Positions 43,364-52,800 of a stretch of DNA of 64,000 bases are shown one piece after another. Numbering within the stretch: the first letter of the stretch is position 1; every line of letters starts with the position of its first letter. Below the pieces are notes generated by a model. That model saw only the letters and a list, made by a program, of their open reading frames with translations, did not search any database and had not been told where the DNA came from. Made by a program: the position numbers and the translations under genes. Source of the stretch: CAXQZU01 sp964228555 (GTDB lineage: Bacteria; Planctomycetota; PLA2; JAEUHO01); contig CAXQZU010000022.1 in NCBI GenBank assembly GCA_964228555.1, positions 1 through 64,000 on the forward strand, read 5' to 3'.

Positions 43364-44128
43364 CTAGAGGCGCGCGAGGTCCTTGGCGCTGGGCAGGTCC
43401 TTGAGGTCGTTGAGGCCGAAGGCCGTCAGGAACTTGCGTGTCGTGCCGTACAGCATCGGCCGGCCGGGCTGGTCGCTGCGGCCCACCACCTTGACGAGGT
43501 TGCGGTCCAGCAGCGCCCGCAGCGCCTCGCCCACCTGCACGCCACGGATGCGCTCGATCTCGGGCCGCGCCACGGGCTGGCGGTAGGCCACGATGCTCAA
43601 GGTCTCCAGCTGGCCCTGCGACAGCCGGCCGTCCACCACGTGGCGCGCGAGGCGCCGCACGTACTCGGCGAACTCGGGACGCGTGACCACGCGCACGCCA
43701 CCGGCAACTTCCTGCAGCTCGACGCTCAGGCCCGCCGCCTGCCAGCGCTGGCGCACCTGCTCGATGGCCTCGCGCACGTGGATGGCGCTCGACAGGCCCA
43801 GCACGTCCCGGATGCGCTCGGGCGTGAGTGCGTCGCCGGCGGCCAGCAGCATGGCCTCGATGGCGCCCGCCAGGCGCTCCGGCGGCGGCGGCGGGCCCTG
43901 CGCACGCCGCTTGCGCGCGGGGGCAGCGAGCCCGGCGGACGCCGCGTCGGCATCCGCACCGGCCGCGGGCTCGCCCTCGGCTCCCGCCGCGCCCTCCCCG
44001 GGCTGCGACACGGCACCGTCCGCAGCGTCCGCACCCGTGCCTGCCAGCGCCTCACCCGACGGCGCGGCTTCCTCCTCGGAGGCCTGCGTCGGAGGCGTGC
44101 CACGGCCCTTGCGTCGGTTGCTGCTCAT
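43364..44128 (-). CDS. scpB: Segregation and condensation protein B
   Basis: Subunit of the SMC-ScpA-ScpB condensin. 254 residues: an acidic Ala/Glu/Gly-rich lead (~1-80) precedes two winged-helix domains (LAGAIEAMLLAAGDALTPE; QGQLETLSIVAYRQPVARPEI; RGVQVGEALRALLDRNLVK). The lead is longer than usual. ATG 44128 is chosen over the preceding in-frame GTG 44131 because it lies six bases after TAGGGT (44135-44140). scpA and smc are not in the window. Confidence 0.93.
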   Translation of the reverse strand: MSSNRRKGRGTPPTQASEEEAAPSGEALAGTGADAADGAVSQPGEGAAGAEGEPAAGADADAASAGLAAPARKRRAQGPPPPPERLAGAIEAMLLAAGDALTPERIRDVLGLSSAIHVREAIEQVRQRWQAAGLSVELQEVAGGVRVVTRPEFAEYVRRLARHVVDGRLSQGQLETLSIVAYRQPVARPEIERIRGVQVGEALRALLDRNLVKVVGRSDQPGRPMLYGTTRKFLTAFGLNDLKDLPSAKDLARL

Positions 44129-44134
44129 CACCGC

Positions 44135-44140
44135 ACCCTA
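44135..44140 (-). promoter_or_regulatory. TAGGGT -10-like hexamer, leaderless scpB promoter
   Basis: TAGGGT on the minus strand, six bases (GCGGTG), then ATG 44128. Confidence 0.45.
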
Positions 44141-44181
44141 CCGCAGGCCAGCCCCAGCGCGCCGCCCGGACGGCCGCGCGC

Positions 44182-44781
44182 TCACTTGTTGAGCTGCTCC
44201 CGCATGGCGCGATACGCCGGTCCCCACGTGTCTTCCTTGCTGGACGCCGCGTCGTAGCTGGCCGCATCGCTGGCGTCCTTGCCGCCGACGGGGTACCAGC
44301 GCCGGAGGAGGTCCCACGCCAGCTGGCGCCCGAGCTGGTCGCCGCCCTTGTCGTCCGGCCGCTTGATGAGGTCCAGCAGGTGCCGCTTGGCGAAGGTCTT
44401 GCGGCGGGTGGTGTCGTTGCGCTTGTCGGGAGCCAGCTCGGGGTCGCGAGAGGCCACGGCCGCATCGCTCAGGGCGCCGGCGGCACGCTGCCGCAGGCCC
44501 CGGTCGGCTTCCGGGTCGGCCAGGATCTTGGCCAGGTCCTCGGCCTTCACGCGGTTGCGCTTGCCCCAGTCCTCTTCCTGGTACTTGGCGTACTCGTCCA
44601 CCTGGTCCTCGCGCGGGTCGCGCTCGGCCAGCTGGATCCACTTGTCCACCAGCGAGCCCAGCGCCTCGTGCCGGCGCTGCGCGTCGGCCACGGTCTCGGC
44701 CCGGGCCTGGCCCGAGCCGCCCCCCACGAGCCCCACGAGGGCCACGGCGACGAGGCCGCGCATGGCAAGCCCGGCGCGCAT
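44182..44781 (-). CDS. Small exported helical protein of the pilus-like locus
   Basis: A 199-residue exported protein, signal peptide ~1-28, then highly charged helical sequence (DPREDQVDEYAKYQEEDWGKRNR). Not recognised. ATG 44781 shares its A with the upstream stop (TGATG), so it is coupled to the zinc-ribbon gene; the frame is open to 44832. Function unknown. Confidence 0.65.
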   Translation of the reverse strand: MRAGLAMRGLVAVALVGLVGGGSGQARAETVADAQRRHEALGSLVDKWIQLAERDPREDQVDEYAKYQEEDWGKRNRVKAEDLAKILADPEADRGLRQRAAGALSDAAVASRDPELAPDKRNDTTRRKTFAKRHLLDLIKRPDDKGGDQLGRQLAWDLLRRWYPVGGKDASDAASYDAASSKEDTWGPAYRAMREQLNK

Positions 44782-46256
44782 CAGCGGAACTTCACCGTGA
44801 CGTCCACCATCGCGCCGGCGCAGCGGTCGCACAGGTAGGACACGGTCTGGCCCGTCTGGCTGGTCTTGCTGATGATGCCCTGTCCCTGGCAGGTGCGGCA
44901 GGGCGATGCATCGTCATCCTCGGCCACCTCGAAGAGCTGGCTGGTCTCGACGAACTGCGCCATGAGCCACGAGGCACGCGTCGGGGTGTCGGCCTTGACC
45001 CACCACTCGTCCTGCGTCGGCGGCTTGGGCAGCTGCATCGTGGGGGCAGCACCCCCACCACCCTGCTGGGGCCGGTTGCCCTGGCTGCCCGCGCTGGCCC
45101 GCGGCGGCTGGATGCGGGGCTTGCGCGCGATGAAGGTGCCCGATCCGTAGGAGGCCCGCGACCAGCCCGACTTGGCCACGCCCTGCCAGCGGGTGTCCCA
45201 CCACAGGCGCACCTCGTCCACGGTCACGGCATCGATCTTGTTCATGCGCTCGGCCAGCGCCTCGAAGGCGGCATCCGGCAGCTCGCGCTTGGCCCACGAG
45301 CGGGCGTCCGCGAGCGTGACGTCCTTGTCGCGCACCTCCGCCTCGATCAGGCGGCGCACGATCTTGCGCGCGAACTCGTAGCGCGCGATCTGCCGGAAGT
45401 GCTTGTCACGGCGCTTGGTGAACTCGCCCTTGAGCGTCTCCAGCGCCTTGAGCACGGCCTCGCTGGACCCGGGGTGCTTGGCCTCGAAGCCCTCGATGCC
45501 CGCGCGCACGTTCTTGAACAGGTTGCTGTTGAGCTTCACCTTGAGGTCGCGCAGCGTGGCCAGCGCGGCCTGGTCCTTCAGCAGGGCCTCCACGCGCGTG
45601 GCACGCTGCTCGGCCGACGCGCGGTTGAGGAACTCGGGGTCGGCCGACGCGCGCCGGAAGGAGTCCAGCGCCAGCTGCAGCGCGCCCGCCCACTCGGCGA
45701 ACTCCGCCACGCGGAAGGCCGTGCGGCCGTCCGTGCTGTCGAGGCCCTGCGGCGGGTCCTGCTGCGCCAGCTCGGCCGCCAGCTGGTCCACCAGCTGCTG
45801 CGAGGTCCACACCTCGCGCGGGTCGAGGTTCTCCTCGCTGCGGTCCACGACCTGCGACAGGGGCACGGGGAGCACCTCGCCGTTGCGTCGCAGGTAGATG
45901 GTCGTGGCGTCCTCGCGCTCGATGACGCCGTACATCTCCTGCTCGTCCTCGCCCACGCGCGTCACGAGCCGGTGGCCCTTGGCGGTGGACACGGCCCGGC
46001 CCTTCCACTCCCACTCCTCCTGGATGCGGTCGCGGTCGTCGGGCTCCAGGGCGTCCCAGGCGAAGGTGCGCACGGTGCCGCGCTGGAGGTCCTCGACCAC
46101 CAGCAGGCGCTCGTCGCTGCGCTCGCGCAACGGCCGGCACTTGACGTTCTCGCCCGTCCTGAGGCGCAGCACGTCAGCCGACGCCGACTGCGGCTCCAGC
46201 GCCAGCGGCAGCAAGGCCAGCGCCACCACGAGGGCACGCGTGAGGAAGGTCGTCAT
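44781..46256 (-). CDS. Exported protein with C-terminal zinc ribbon
   Basis: A 491-residue exported protein with a signal peptide (~1-27). Short beta-rich repeats at ~28-140 (VLRLRTGENVKCRPL; GHRLVTRVGEDEQEMYGVI) resemble small barrels, followed by a helical middle (~150-360) and a Gly/Pro/Gln linker. Two cysteine pairs at C453/C456 (CRTCQGQG, DnaJ-type) and C476/C479 (CDRC) form a probable zinc ribbon. DnaJ-type zinc modules are normally cytosolic, so an exported one is unusual. It starts three bases after the GspI-like gene. Confidence 0.7.
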   Translation of the reverse strand: MTTFLTRALVVALALLPLALEPQSASADVLRLRTGENVKCRPLRERSDERLLVVEDLQRGTVRTFAWDALEPDDRDRIQEEWEWKGRAVSTAKGHRLVTRVGEDEQEMYGVIEREDATTIYLRRNGEVLPVPLSQVVDRSEENLDPREVWTSQQLVDQLAAELAQQDPPQGLDSTDGRTAFRVAEFAEWAGALQLALDSFRRASADPEFLNRASAEQRATRVEALLKDQAALATLRDLKVKLNSNLFKNVRAGIEGFEAKHPGSSEAVLKALETLKGEFTKRRDKHFRQIARYEFARKIVRRLIEAEVRDKDVTLADARSWAKRELPDAAFEALAERMNKIDAVTVDEVRLWWDTRWQGVAKSGWSRASYGSGTFIARKPRIQPPRASAGSQGNRPQQGGGGAAPTMQLPKPPTQDEWWVKADTPTRASWLMAQFVETSQLFEVAEDDDASPCRTCQGQGIISKTSQTGQTVSYLCDRCAGAMVDVTVKFR

Positions 46257-46259
46257 GGG

Positions 46260-46721
46260 TTACCTCCGGGTCCCGCCGCGCCCGGGCGCCGCAGCCGCGG
46301 GCGCGAGCGAGGCAGGATCGAACATGGAACGGAACAGGGCGATGGGCTTGAGCACGTGCTCGACACGGCCCTCGCGCCGGATGGCCGCCAGCGCGACCAC
46401 GCCGGCGCCCGTCGGGTCGAAGGTGCTGGGTGACCAGTCCACGACCACATCGTAGCCCGTCAGCGAGAGCGGGTAGGTCTTGCGCCCGGTGGACGGCAGG
46501 TCGCGCGGCAGGCCGCCGTAGCGGTCCACCTCCTGCTGCACGATCACGAGCACCTCGGGCCGCAGGCGCCGCAGCTCGGTGTCGAGCCGGCGTGCGGAGA
46601 GGTGCTGCGTGCCGATGGCGAACAGGGGCAGGATGGCGAGGCAGCCCACGAGCAGCATGGACAGCGCCACCATCACCTCGAGGAAGGAGAAGCCGTGCTG
46701 GGCGCGCGCGGGAAGGCTCAA
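46260..46721 (-). CDS. GspI/PilV-like minor pseudopilin
   Basis: A 153-residue prepilin: cleavage G10|F11, Glu at +5 (E15), hydrophobic helix FLEVMVALSMLLVGCLAILP. A short globular C-terminus follows. The start is TTG 46721, read from the GGGAGGT upstream and the TTGA overlap with the GspJ-like stop. Lowest member of the pseudopilin set; such proteins form the initiating tip with GspJ and GspK. Confidence 0.8.
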   Translation of the reverse strand: MSLPARAQHGFSFLEVMVALSMLLVGCLAILPLFAIGTQHLSARRLDTELRRLRPEVLVIVQQEVDRYGGLPRDLPSTGRKTYPLSLTGYDVVVDWSPSTFDPTGAGVVALAAIRREGRVEHVLKPIALFRSMFDPASLAPAAAAPGRGGTRR

Positions 46722-47992
46722 CGGCCACCTCCCGCGCGGAAGGTGCGGTCGCGCCACGCGGGCAGCGCCACCACTGTCGTGGCCGCCTGGCCCACCCACA
46801 CGTCCGCGCCCACGTCGTGGGACTGCTTGCCGGTGCCCCGCTCGCCACGCTCGACGGTCACGGTCAGGCCCACGGGGTCGATGCGCGTGGCGTCGTACCG
46901 CATCCACTCGGTGCCCACCTTGAGGAAGCGGGGCCCGCTGGCCCGGCCCAGCAAGGGCTCCAAGGACTCCACGGGCAGCCGCGTGGCCTCGGCCGGCACC
47001 GTGTCCGACAGCCTCGTGTCGCCGCGCTTGTAGCCGCCCAGCACGGGCGGGATCAGCGTGGCCTCCAGCCGCGCGTACTGCGGGAAGAGGTCGTCGCTGG
47101 GGTCGCCCAGGCTGGCCGGGTCGCGGAACAGCGGCCACGACTTGTCCAGCGCGCGCGTGCTGTCCCACACGGGGCCCACGTACGGCACGTCCTCGCCACC
47201 GCCGCGGTCGGTGCCCGACTCCCAGTCGCGCACGCCGGCGCGGCGCCACGTGACGGCGAAGTGCAGCACGCCCTCGTGCTTCTTCTCGAAGCGCGCACGC
47301 ACCTCTGCCAGCGTGTCGAAGCTGGCCGGCTCCAGCAGCGAGTCCGGCCCCCCCACGGGCGACTGGAAGCCGCGGAAGAGGGTCAGCACGCTGGGACGCG
47401 CTGCGTCCAGCGGCACGGCCAGCCAGCACACCGTCATCAGGCCGCCCGTGGCCTTGAAGACGGTGCCGGCGGTGGCCCGCTCGAGCTCGGGCTTCGTGTA
47501 GGGCTTGGCCGTCTCGCCGGCACGCACGGGATCGCCGGCCGTGCGCAGGCGCGGGTCGTTGGCCTCGTCGCCGGTGTGCACCACGAAGGCCACGTAGGGG
47601 CAGGGATAGCCCTTGAGGCCCGGGTCCGCCTGGTCGCGCAGCAGCACCGTGCCGGCCCGCAGGCGCACGCCGACCGGCGGCGGAGGCGCCGGCTTGGGCA
47701 TGCCGGGCTCCAGCATCTCCTCGCTGGGGACGATGGGCGGGTCGAGGCTGTCGGGCAGCGCGATGCGCTGCAGGTCGGCCAGCACCTCGGGCAGCAGCGT
47801 GTCCTGGCGGTCGGCCAGCTCGCTGTCGCGTGCCCCCACGCTGAACATCTGGGCGCCCTGCCGCATCATGAACACGGCCGTGCCGCCCAGGATGCTGAAG
47901 ATCGCCACCGAGATCAGCAGCTCCAGCAGCGTGAAGCCGCCGCTGGCCGGGCCGCGCGGGCGCGAGGGGCGCTGGGTGGCCGCCGCGCTCAT
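46718..47992 (-). CDS. GspJ/PulJ-like minor pseudopilin
   Basis: A 424-residue prepilin: GG19|FTLLE24 cleavage site and a hydrophobic helix (LLISVAIFSILGGTAVFMM), then a large globular domain about twice the size of usual GspJ. ATG 47992 overlaps the GspH-like stop (ATGA). No enzymatic motif is seen in the globular part. Confidence 0.8.
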   Translation of the reverse strand: MSAAATQRPSRPRGPASGGFTLLELLISVAIFSILGGTAVFMMRQGAQMFSVGARDSELADRQDTLLPEVLADLQRIALPDSLDPPIVPSEEMLEPGMPKPAPPPPVGVRLRAGTVLLRDQADPGLKGYPCPYVAFVVHTGDEANDPRLRTAGDPVRAGETAKPYTKPELERATAGTVFKATGGLMTVCWLAVPLDAARPSVLTLFRGFQSPVGGPDSLLEPASFDTLAEVRARFEKKHEGVLHFAVTWRRAGVRDWESGTDRGGGEDVPYVGPVWDSTRALDKSWPLFRDPASLGDPSDDLFPQYARLEATLIPPVLGGYKRGDTRLSDTVPAEATRLPVESLEPLLGRASGPRFLKVGTEWMRYDATRIDPVGLTVTVERGERGTGKQSHDVGADVWVGQAATTVVALPAWRDRTFRAGGGR

Positions 47993-49200
47993 CGCGTCCC
48001 CCCTGCGGGCGCCTTGCCGGCGGAGGTGTCGCCCTCGGCCACGGGCGGCGCGCCCATGTCGGCGCGGACCATGCCGCTGCGGCCCAGCTCGAGCACCAGC
48101 GGCAGGTCGCCTGGACGCGTGGCGTCCCGCACCTGCAGCACCACGTCCTGCGGGTGCTGCACGGCGTCCAGGCGCCCGTTGGCGTAGCGCACGCGCAGCG
48201 GCAGGCCCTTGCCCGACGGCGAGAGCACGGAGAACTGGTAGCCGTCGGGCAGCTGGATGCGGTCGTCACGCGTGCTGAACACGCCGCGGAACACAAAGCT
48301 GTCCATCCGGCCCTGGTAGGGCTGCGTGGCCGAGCCGATGCGCAGGGCCACGGCGCCCTCGGGCGGCACGGCGATGCGGCGCGGGAGCGTGGAGGCCGGC
48401 GGCGGCGGCGGGGCGCCGCGCGCCACGCCGGGCCGGCGCACCGGGCGCTCGAGGCCATCCACCTCGAACAGCGGCGCGGTGCCGTCGAAGGCCACCCGCA
48501 CGTGCACCCAGCGACCGTGGCCGCGCACCGGCGTGCCATCGGTCTCGAAGGTCACCCAGCTGCCCTCGCCGCGGCCGTCGGCAGGCAGCAGGTTCAGGCG
48601 CAAGCGCAGGTCGTAGTCGGAGCCCGTCACGCCGCGGAACAGCGACACCTCGTACGCGCCGGCCCCATCGACCAGCACCATGATGGGCGCCGCGCCGGTC
48701 GGCACGATCCACGCCTCCAGGTCCAGGCCCTCGGTGGTGGCGAAGGCCGCCTGCGGCTGGAAGGCAAGCACGCCCCCGCGGGCGAAGAGCGCGCCGCCGC
48801 CCGTGCGCCCACCCTCGGGGTCCACCTTCACGTCGCCCTGCACCGCCATCGGCAGCAGGCCGCTGGCGCCGTCGATGCGCTCGAAGGCGTGGCTGAGCAC
48901 CGTCTCGGCCACGTGCACCGTGGCCTCGTCGGTCTCGCGGCCGTTCTCGTCCTTGGCCCGCTGGAAGGAGAGGGTGGCCAGCCGCCCGCCCATGCTGCGC
49001 GACTGCGCCCGGCGCGCCGCATCGAGGAGCTGCGTGCGGGCCAGCGTCATGCCCGTGGCCCGCCCCGCGCCCTGGATCCAGCCCACGGAGAGGCCGGCCA
49101 TGACGGCCACGATGCCCATGATCACGATCAGCTCGACGAAGCTGAAGCCTCGCGGGCTGCCCGTGCGCAGGCTGCCGGGGGTGGCAGGCTCGATCACCAT
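47989..49200 (-). CDS. GspH-like pseudopilin fused to a LamG-like domain
   Basis: A 403-residue prepilin: cleavage G18|F19 with Glu at +5 (E23), hydrophobic helix to ~41, then a short linker. A concanavalin A/LamG-like beta-sandwich spans ~150-310, with LEAWIVP (161-167), RWVHVRVAFDG (230-240), FEVDGL (245-250) and GSATQPYQGRMDSFVFRGV (289-307). LamG domains bind glycans or proteins. A pseudopilin carrying one is unusual. ATG 49200 overlaps the upstream stop by seven bases. Confidence 0.75.
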   Translation of the reverse strand: MVIEPATPGSLRTGSPRGFSFVELIVIMGIVAVMAGLSVGWIQGAGRATGMTLARTQLLDAARRAQSRSMGGRLATLSFQRAKDENGRETDEATVHVAETVLSHAFERIDGASGLLPMAVQGDVKVDPEGGRTGGGALFARGGVLAFQPQAAFATTEGLDLEAWIVPTGAAPIMVLVDGAGAYEVSLFRGVTGSDYDLRLRLNLLPADGRGEGSWVTFETDGTPVRGHGRWVHVRVAFDGTAPLFEVDGLERPVRRPGVARGAPPPPPASTLPRRIAVPPEGAVALRIGSATQPYQGRMDSFVFRGVFSTRDDRIQLPDGYQFSVLSPSGKGLPLRVRYANGRLDAVQHPQDVVLQVRDATRPGDLPLVLELGRSGMVRADMGAPPVAEGDTSAGKAPAGGTR

Positions 49201-49847
49201 CCCTTGCGGTCGTCCTCGGTGTTGGGCATGCCGTCCTCGCCCATGCTGAAGACCTGGAAGCCGTTGGGGTTCACGAACCCGCCAGCCTCCTCCTTCCACG
49301 GCTTGGGCTGCACGGCACCCTGCGTGCGCGAGATGTAGGTGGGCGGGTCGCGGTCGGCCTGCACGTAGGCCGTGTTCACGAAGTAGATGAGCGGGTTGCC
49401 CCAGCCATCGACGATCTCGCGCAGCTCCACGCCGCGGCTCGTGGCCGCGGCGGCCAGCCGGTCGTCGTCGCTGTTGGCGAGGTCGCGCTCCTCGTTGAAC
49501 TCGGCGTCGGTGCCCACCGAGGGCCAGTAGAGGGCCTGATAGAGCGCCTCGATGCCCTCGTTCTCGCCGTTGCTCGTGTGCTTGATGGGCGTCCCGACGC
49601 TGCCCGCCGCGAGGTGGATGTCCTTGAGCAGCACGGGCGGGTACATGCCGTGCTTGCCCTTCCACGCATCCGAGAGCGCCTTCACGCGACGCAGCACGTC
49701 GTCGGTCTGCACCTGCGGGCCGCGCTTGATCCAGATCTGGACCACGACCACGCCCAGGCCGGCCAGCACGGCGATGATGCCCATCACCACGAGGATCTCG
49801 ATGAACGAGAAGCCAGCCTGGCGTCGACGGGAGGCGAGCATGCGCAT
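49194..49847 (-). CDS. GspG-like major pseudopilin
   Basis: A 217-residue prepilin: G12|F13, Glu at +5 (E17) and a long hydrophobic helix (VVMGIIAVLAGLGVVVVQIW). The T2SS-G globular domain has the KALSDAWKGKHGMYPP helix-turn and the DGWGNPLIYF turn, with the acidic loop SMGEDGMPNTEDD near the end. It carries a longer insert than E. coli GspG. ATG 49847 has AGGAG eight bases upstream. First of four consecutive pseudopilin genes. Confidence 0.85.
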   Translation of the reverse strand: MRMLASRRRQAGFSFIEILVVMGIIAVLAGLGVVVVQIWIKRGPQVQTDDVLRRVKALSDAWKGKHGMYPPVLLKDIHLAAGSVGTPIKHTSNGENEGIEALYQALYWPSVGTDAEFNEERDLANSDDDRLAAAATSRGVELREIVDGWGNPLIYFVNTAYVQADRDPPTYISRTQGAVQPKPWKEEAGGFVNPNGFQVFSMGEDGMPNTEDDRKGW

Positions 49848-49885
49848 GCGGGGATCTCCTGGCGGGCGGCGGGAGCCGGCCCGGG

Positions 49886-52800
49886 CTACTTGCGGACGCG
49901 GACGACCCGGATGTCCTTGACCTTGACGTCGTACGGGAGGGCCGAGGGCGACCAGCCGCCGAGCCACAGCTCGGCCTTGCCGCTGACGCCCTTGAAGCCG
50001 CTCACCTTGTCGCTCACCACGGGCACCTGCTCGTCGTTGAGGTACACGGCCATCAGGCCCTCGCGAGCGTCCTCGCGCACGATGCGCACCTCGACCCACT
50101 CGCCCGCCGGCCAGGCACGCTCGTTGCCGGCCTCGTCGCGCACGCGGGCCACGTTGCCCTCCTTCCACTGCGCGGAGAGGCCGGTGCCGATGCGGGCCGC
50201 CACCAGGCCCTTCTCGAAGCACAGCAGCACGCCCGGATGGCGCCCGCCGATGCCGCCGGCGCCCGCGCCCGAGGTGCTCGTCGCACCCTGCACGCCCACG
50301 CCGAAGAAGATGTTGTTGGCGCGCGAGCCGTCCTCTTGCGTGGTCGGGATGCGCAGCTTGAGGCGCACCTCCTCGAAGGTGCTCTTGTCGAAGAAGGCCT
50401 GGCAGTAGGCCGCGACGGTGGGATCGGCCATCGAGCCGTCCTTGTCCGCCTTGCCCTCGAAGACGAGCAGCCCGCCCTCGGGCTCGAGGCTCACCTTCAC
50501 GCTGCTGCGCTCGGCGGTCACCCACTCCTTGGTGAGCTGGCTCATGCCCTCGAAGGACACGACCTTCTCCTCCAGCGAGCGCCAGTGCTTGACGCGCGTG
50601 AGGGTCTTGTCGGCCCACGTGCGCCACGCAGCCCACGGCTGCACCGGCTGGCCCTCCTCGGCGGCCGGCACCTTGCCCAGCACCAGCACGAGGTCCTGCT
50701 GGCAGGCGTCGTAGTTCTCGTCGCCACCCAGCCGGTAGCTGGCGTAGGCGCGCATGCACAGGGCCGCCGGCTGCTCCAGCAGGTTGCGGTCGTCGTTGCG
50801 CTTGAGGATGCGATCGCAAGCCTCGCGCGCCAGCTCGAAGCGCTTGCGGGCCGAGAGGTGCTGGGCCTGCAGGAGCACCCACGCCTCGCGCAGCGTCGCT
50901 GCCACGGTCTTGGCGCTCACGCCGTCGGCACGGGCTGCGCGCGAGGCAAAGGCCACGGCCGCCTCGTGGTGCTCGGCCGACGGCAGGGCCAGGATGGCGT
51001 CGAGCCGGGCGTTCTCGTCGCCCAGCGCGGAGCGGCTGCTGCCCGCCTCGCCCTGCGTGGCGCGACCCGCGGTCTCCAGGCCCCAGCGCAGGTGGTTGAG
51101 GGCCAGCCAGCCGTCCAGCTCGCTCGCGTCCGGCGCAAGGTCCAGCGAGCGCCGCAGGGCCCGGATGGCCGCCGCGGTGTTGCCCGCGCGCGTGGCCAGC
51201 ACGCCGGCGAGGTGCTCGAGGTAGGACGTGCGCGCCGCCTCCTCGCGCGCGGCCGAGAGGAACTGTCCCGCCTGCCCCGGCTCGATGCCCAGCGGCGGCA
51301 GGGCCGCCGCGGCCACGGCGGCGGGATCGGCGGCCGGCGCCGCGGGGTCGGCCGGCGGCGGGGCCTTGAGCGCCATCGCGATCAGGGCGCGGCCCAGCGA
51401 GGGCGACACGGTCTCGTCGTCGCGGCGGCCCGGCGAGGCGCCCTGGCGCAGGGCCAGCTCGCAGGCCTCGAAGGCGCCCGCCGCAGCGCGCGTCTCGCCC
51501 AGGCGCCAGTGGGACAGGCCCAGGTTGTAGAGCGCCTGGGCACGCCACGCCCCGGCCGCCTCGGCCGAGGTGGCCGCCATCGCGTAGGCGCTCTTGGCGC
51601 CCGCGAGGTCGCCCAGGGCGTAGAGCACGCCACCCCGGGCGAGGAGAGCGCGCGGGTGGTCACCACGCTGCGAGAGCGCGGCGTCGGCAGCCTGGCGGGC
51701 CTGCGGCAGCTCCCCCACGCGCAGCGCTGCCTCGGCACGGCGCACCTGCGCATCGAACGAGGCCCCCGCGCGCCCGTAGGCGGCCAGGGCGTCGCGATCG
51801 CGGCCCAGGGCGGTGAGCGCATCACCCAGGCCCAGCGCCGCGCGCTCGTTGCCCTCCTCCAGGCCCTTGGCCTTGGTGAAGTAGGCCAGCGACTGGTCCG
51901 GCAGGCCCATGCCCACCAGGGCCGCATCGCCCAGACGGATCCACGGCTCGGCCCGGGTGGGCACGGCCTTGGCGTAGGCCGAGAGGGCCCGCAGCGCGGC
52001 CTGCTCGTCCTTGAGGGCGTTGTAGGCCTCGACGAGCGAGACCAGCACCTCGGCCTGCACCTCGGGCGGGTGGGCCTTCTCGGCCACGGCGCGTGCACGC
52101 TCCAGCAGCAGCACCGCGCGACGCCAGCCCTCGCGCTGCTCCTTGCCCGTGCGCCCCAGGGCCGCCATCTCGCGCGCGGCCTCCTGCAGGCCTCGCAAGT
52201 TCATCGTGGCCTCGACCGGCTCGATGCCCAGCACGCGACGCACGGCCTGCTCGTAGGTGTTCTCCACCGTGCGGCGCAGGTTCCACAAGCCGAACTTGGC
52301 GGCCGGGTCCGTGTTGCGGTTGCCCTTGCTCTTCTTGGCCACGCTCGTGGGGTCCAGCCCCGCCTTGGTGGCCTGCTCGGCGGAGCCGATGAGGGCCCAT
52401 TCCACCTGCATCTTGTCGATGCCCTCGCCACCCGCGAGGCGGCGCTCCAGCGCCCGGAAGGCGCTCTCGCCACGGCGCACGCCGTCGATGGCCACGATGG
52501 CCACGAAGGTCTGCTTGCCCCCCACGTCCACCCAGTCATAGACGTCCTCGGGCGTGGGCACGTACTGCTCGAAGACGACCGGCGCCACCTGCAGCGGCAC
52601 CGAGGCGTCGTTGGGGTCCAGCGCGGGCAGCGTGCCCCGCAGCAGGCGCCGCGCCGAGGGCGCGAGGCCCGGCACCGTGGGAGGCAGGGGCACCTCCAGC
52701 GCGATCTCCGGCGGCAGGTCGATCTCCACCGGGGGCAGCGGGCGCGTGTCGCTCACGCGCTCGTAGGGGTTGCGGCGGTCGCGGCCGCCCGACTCGAAGG

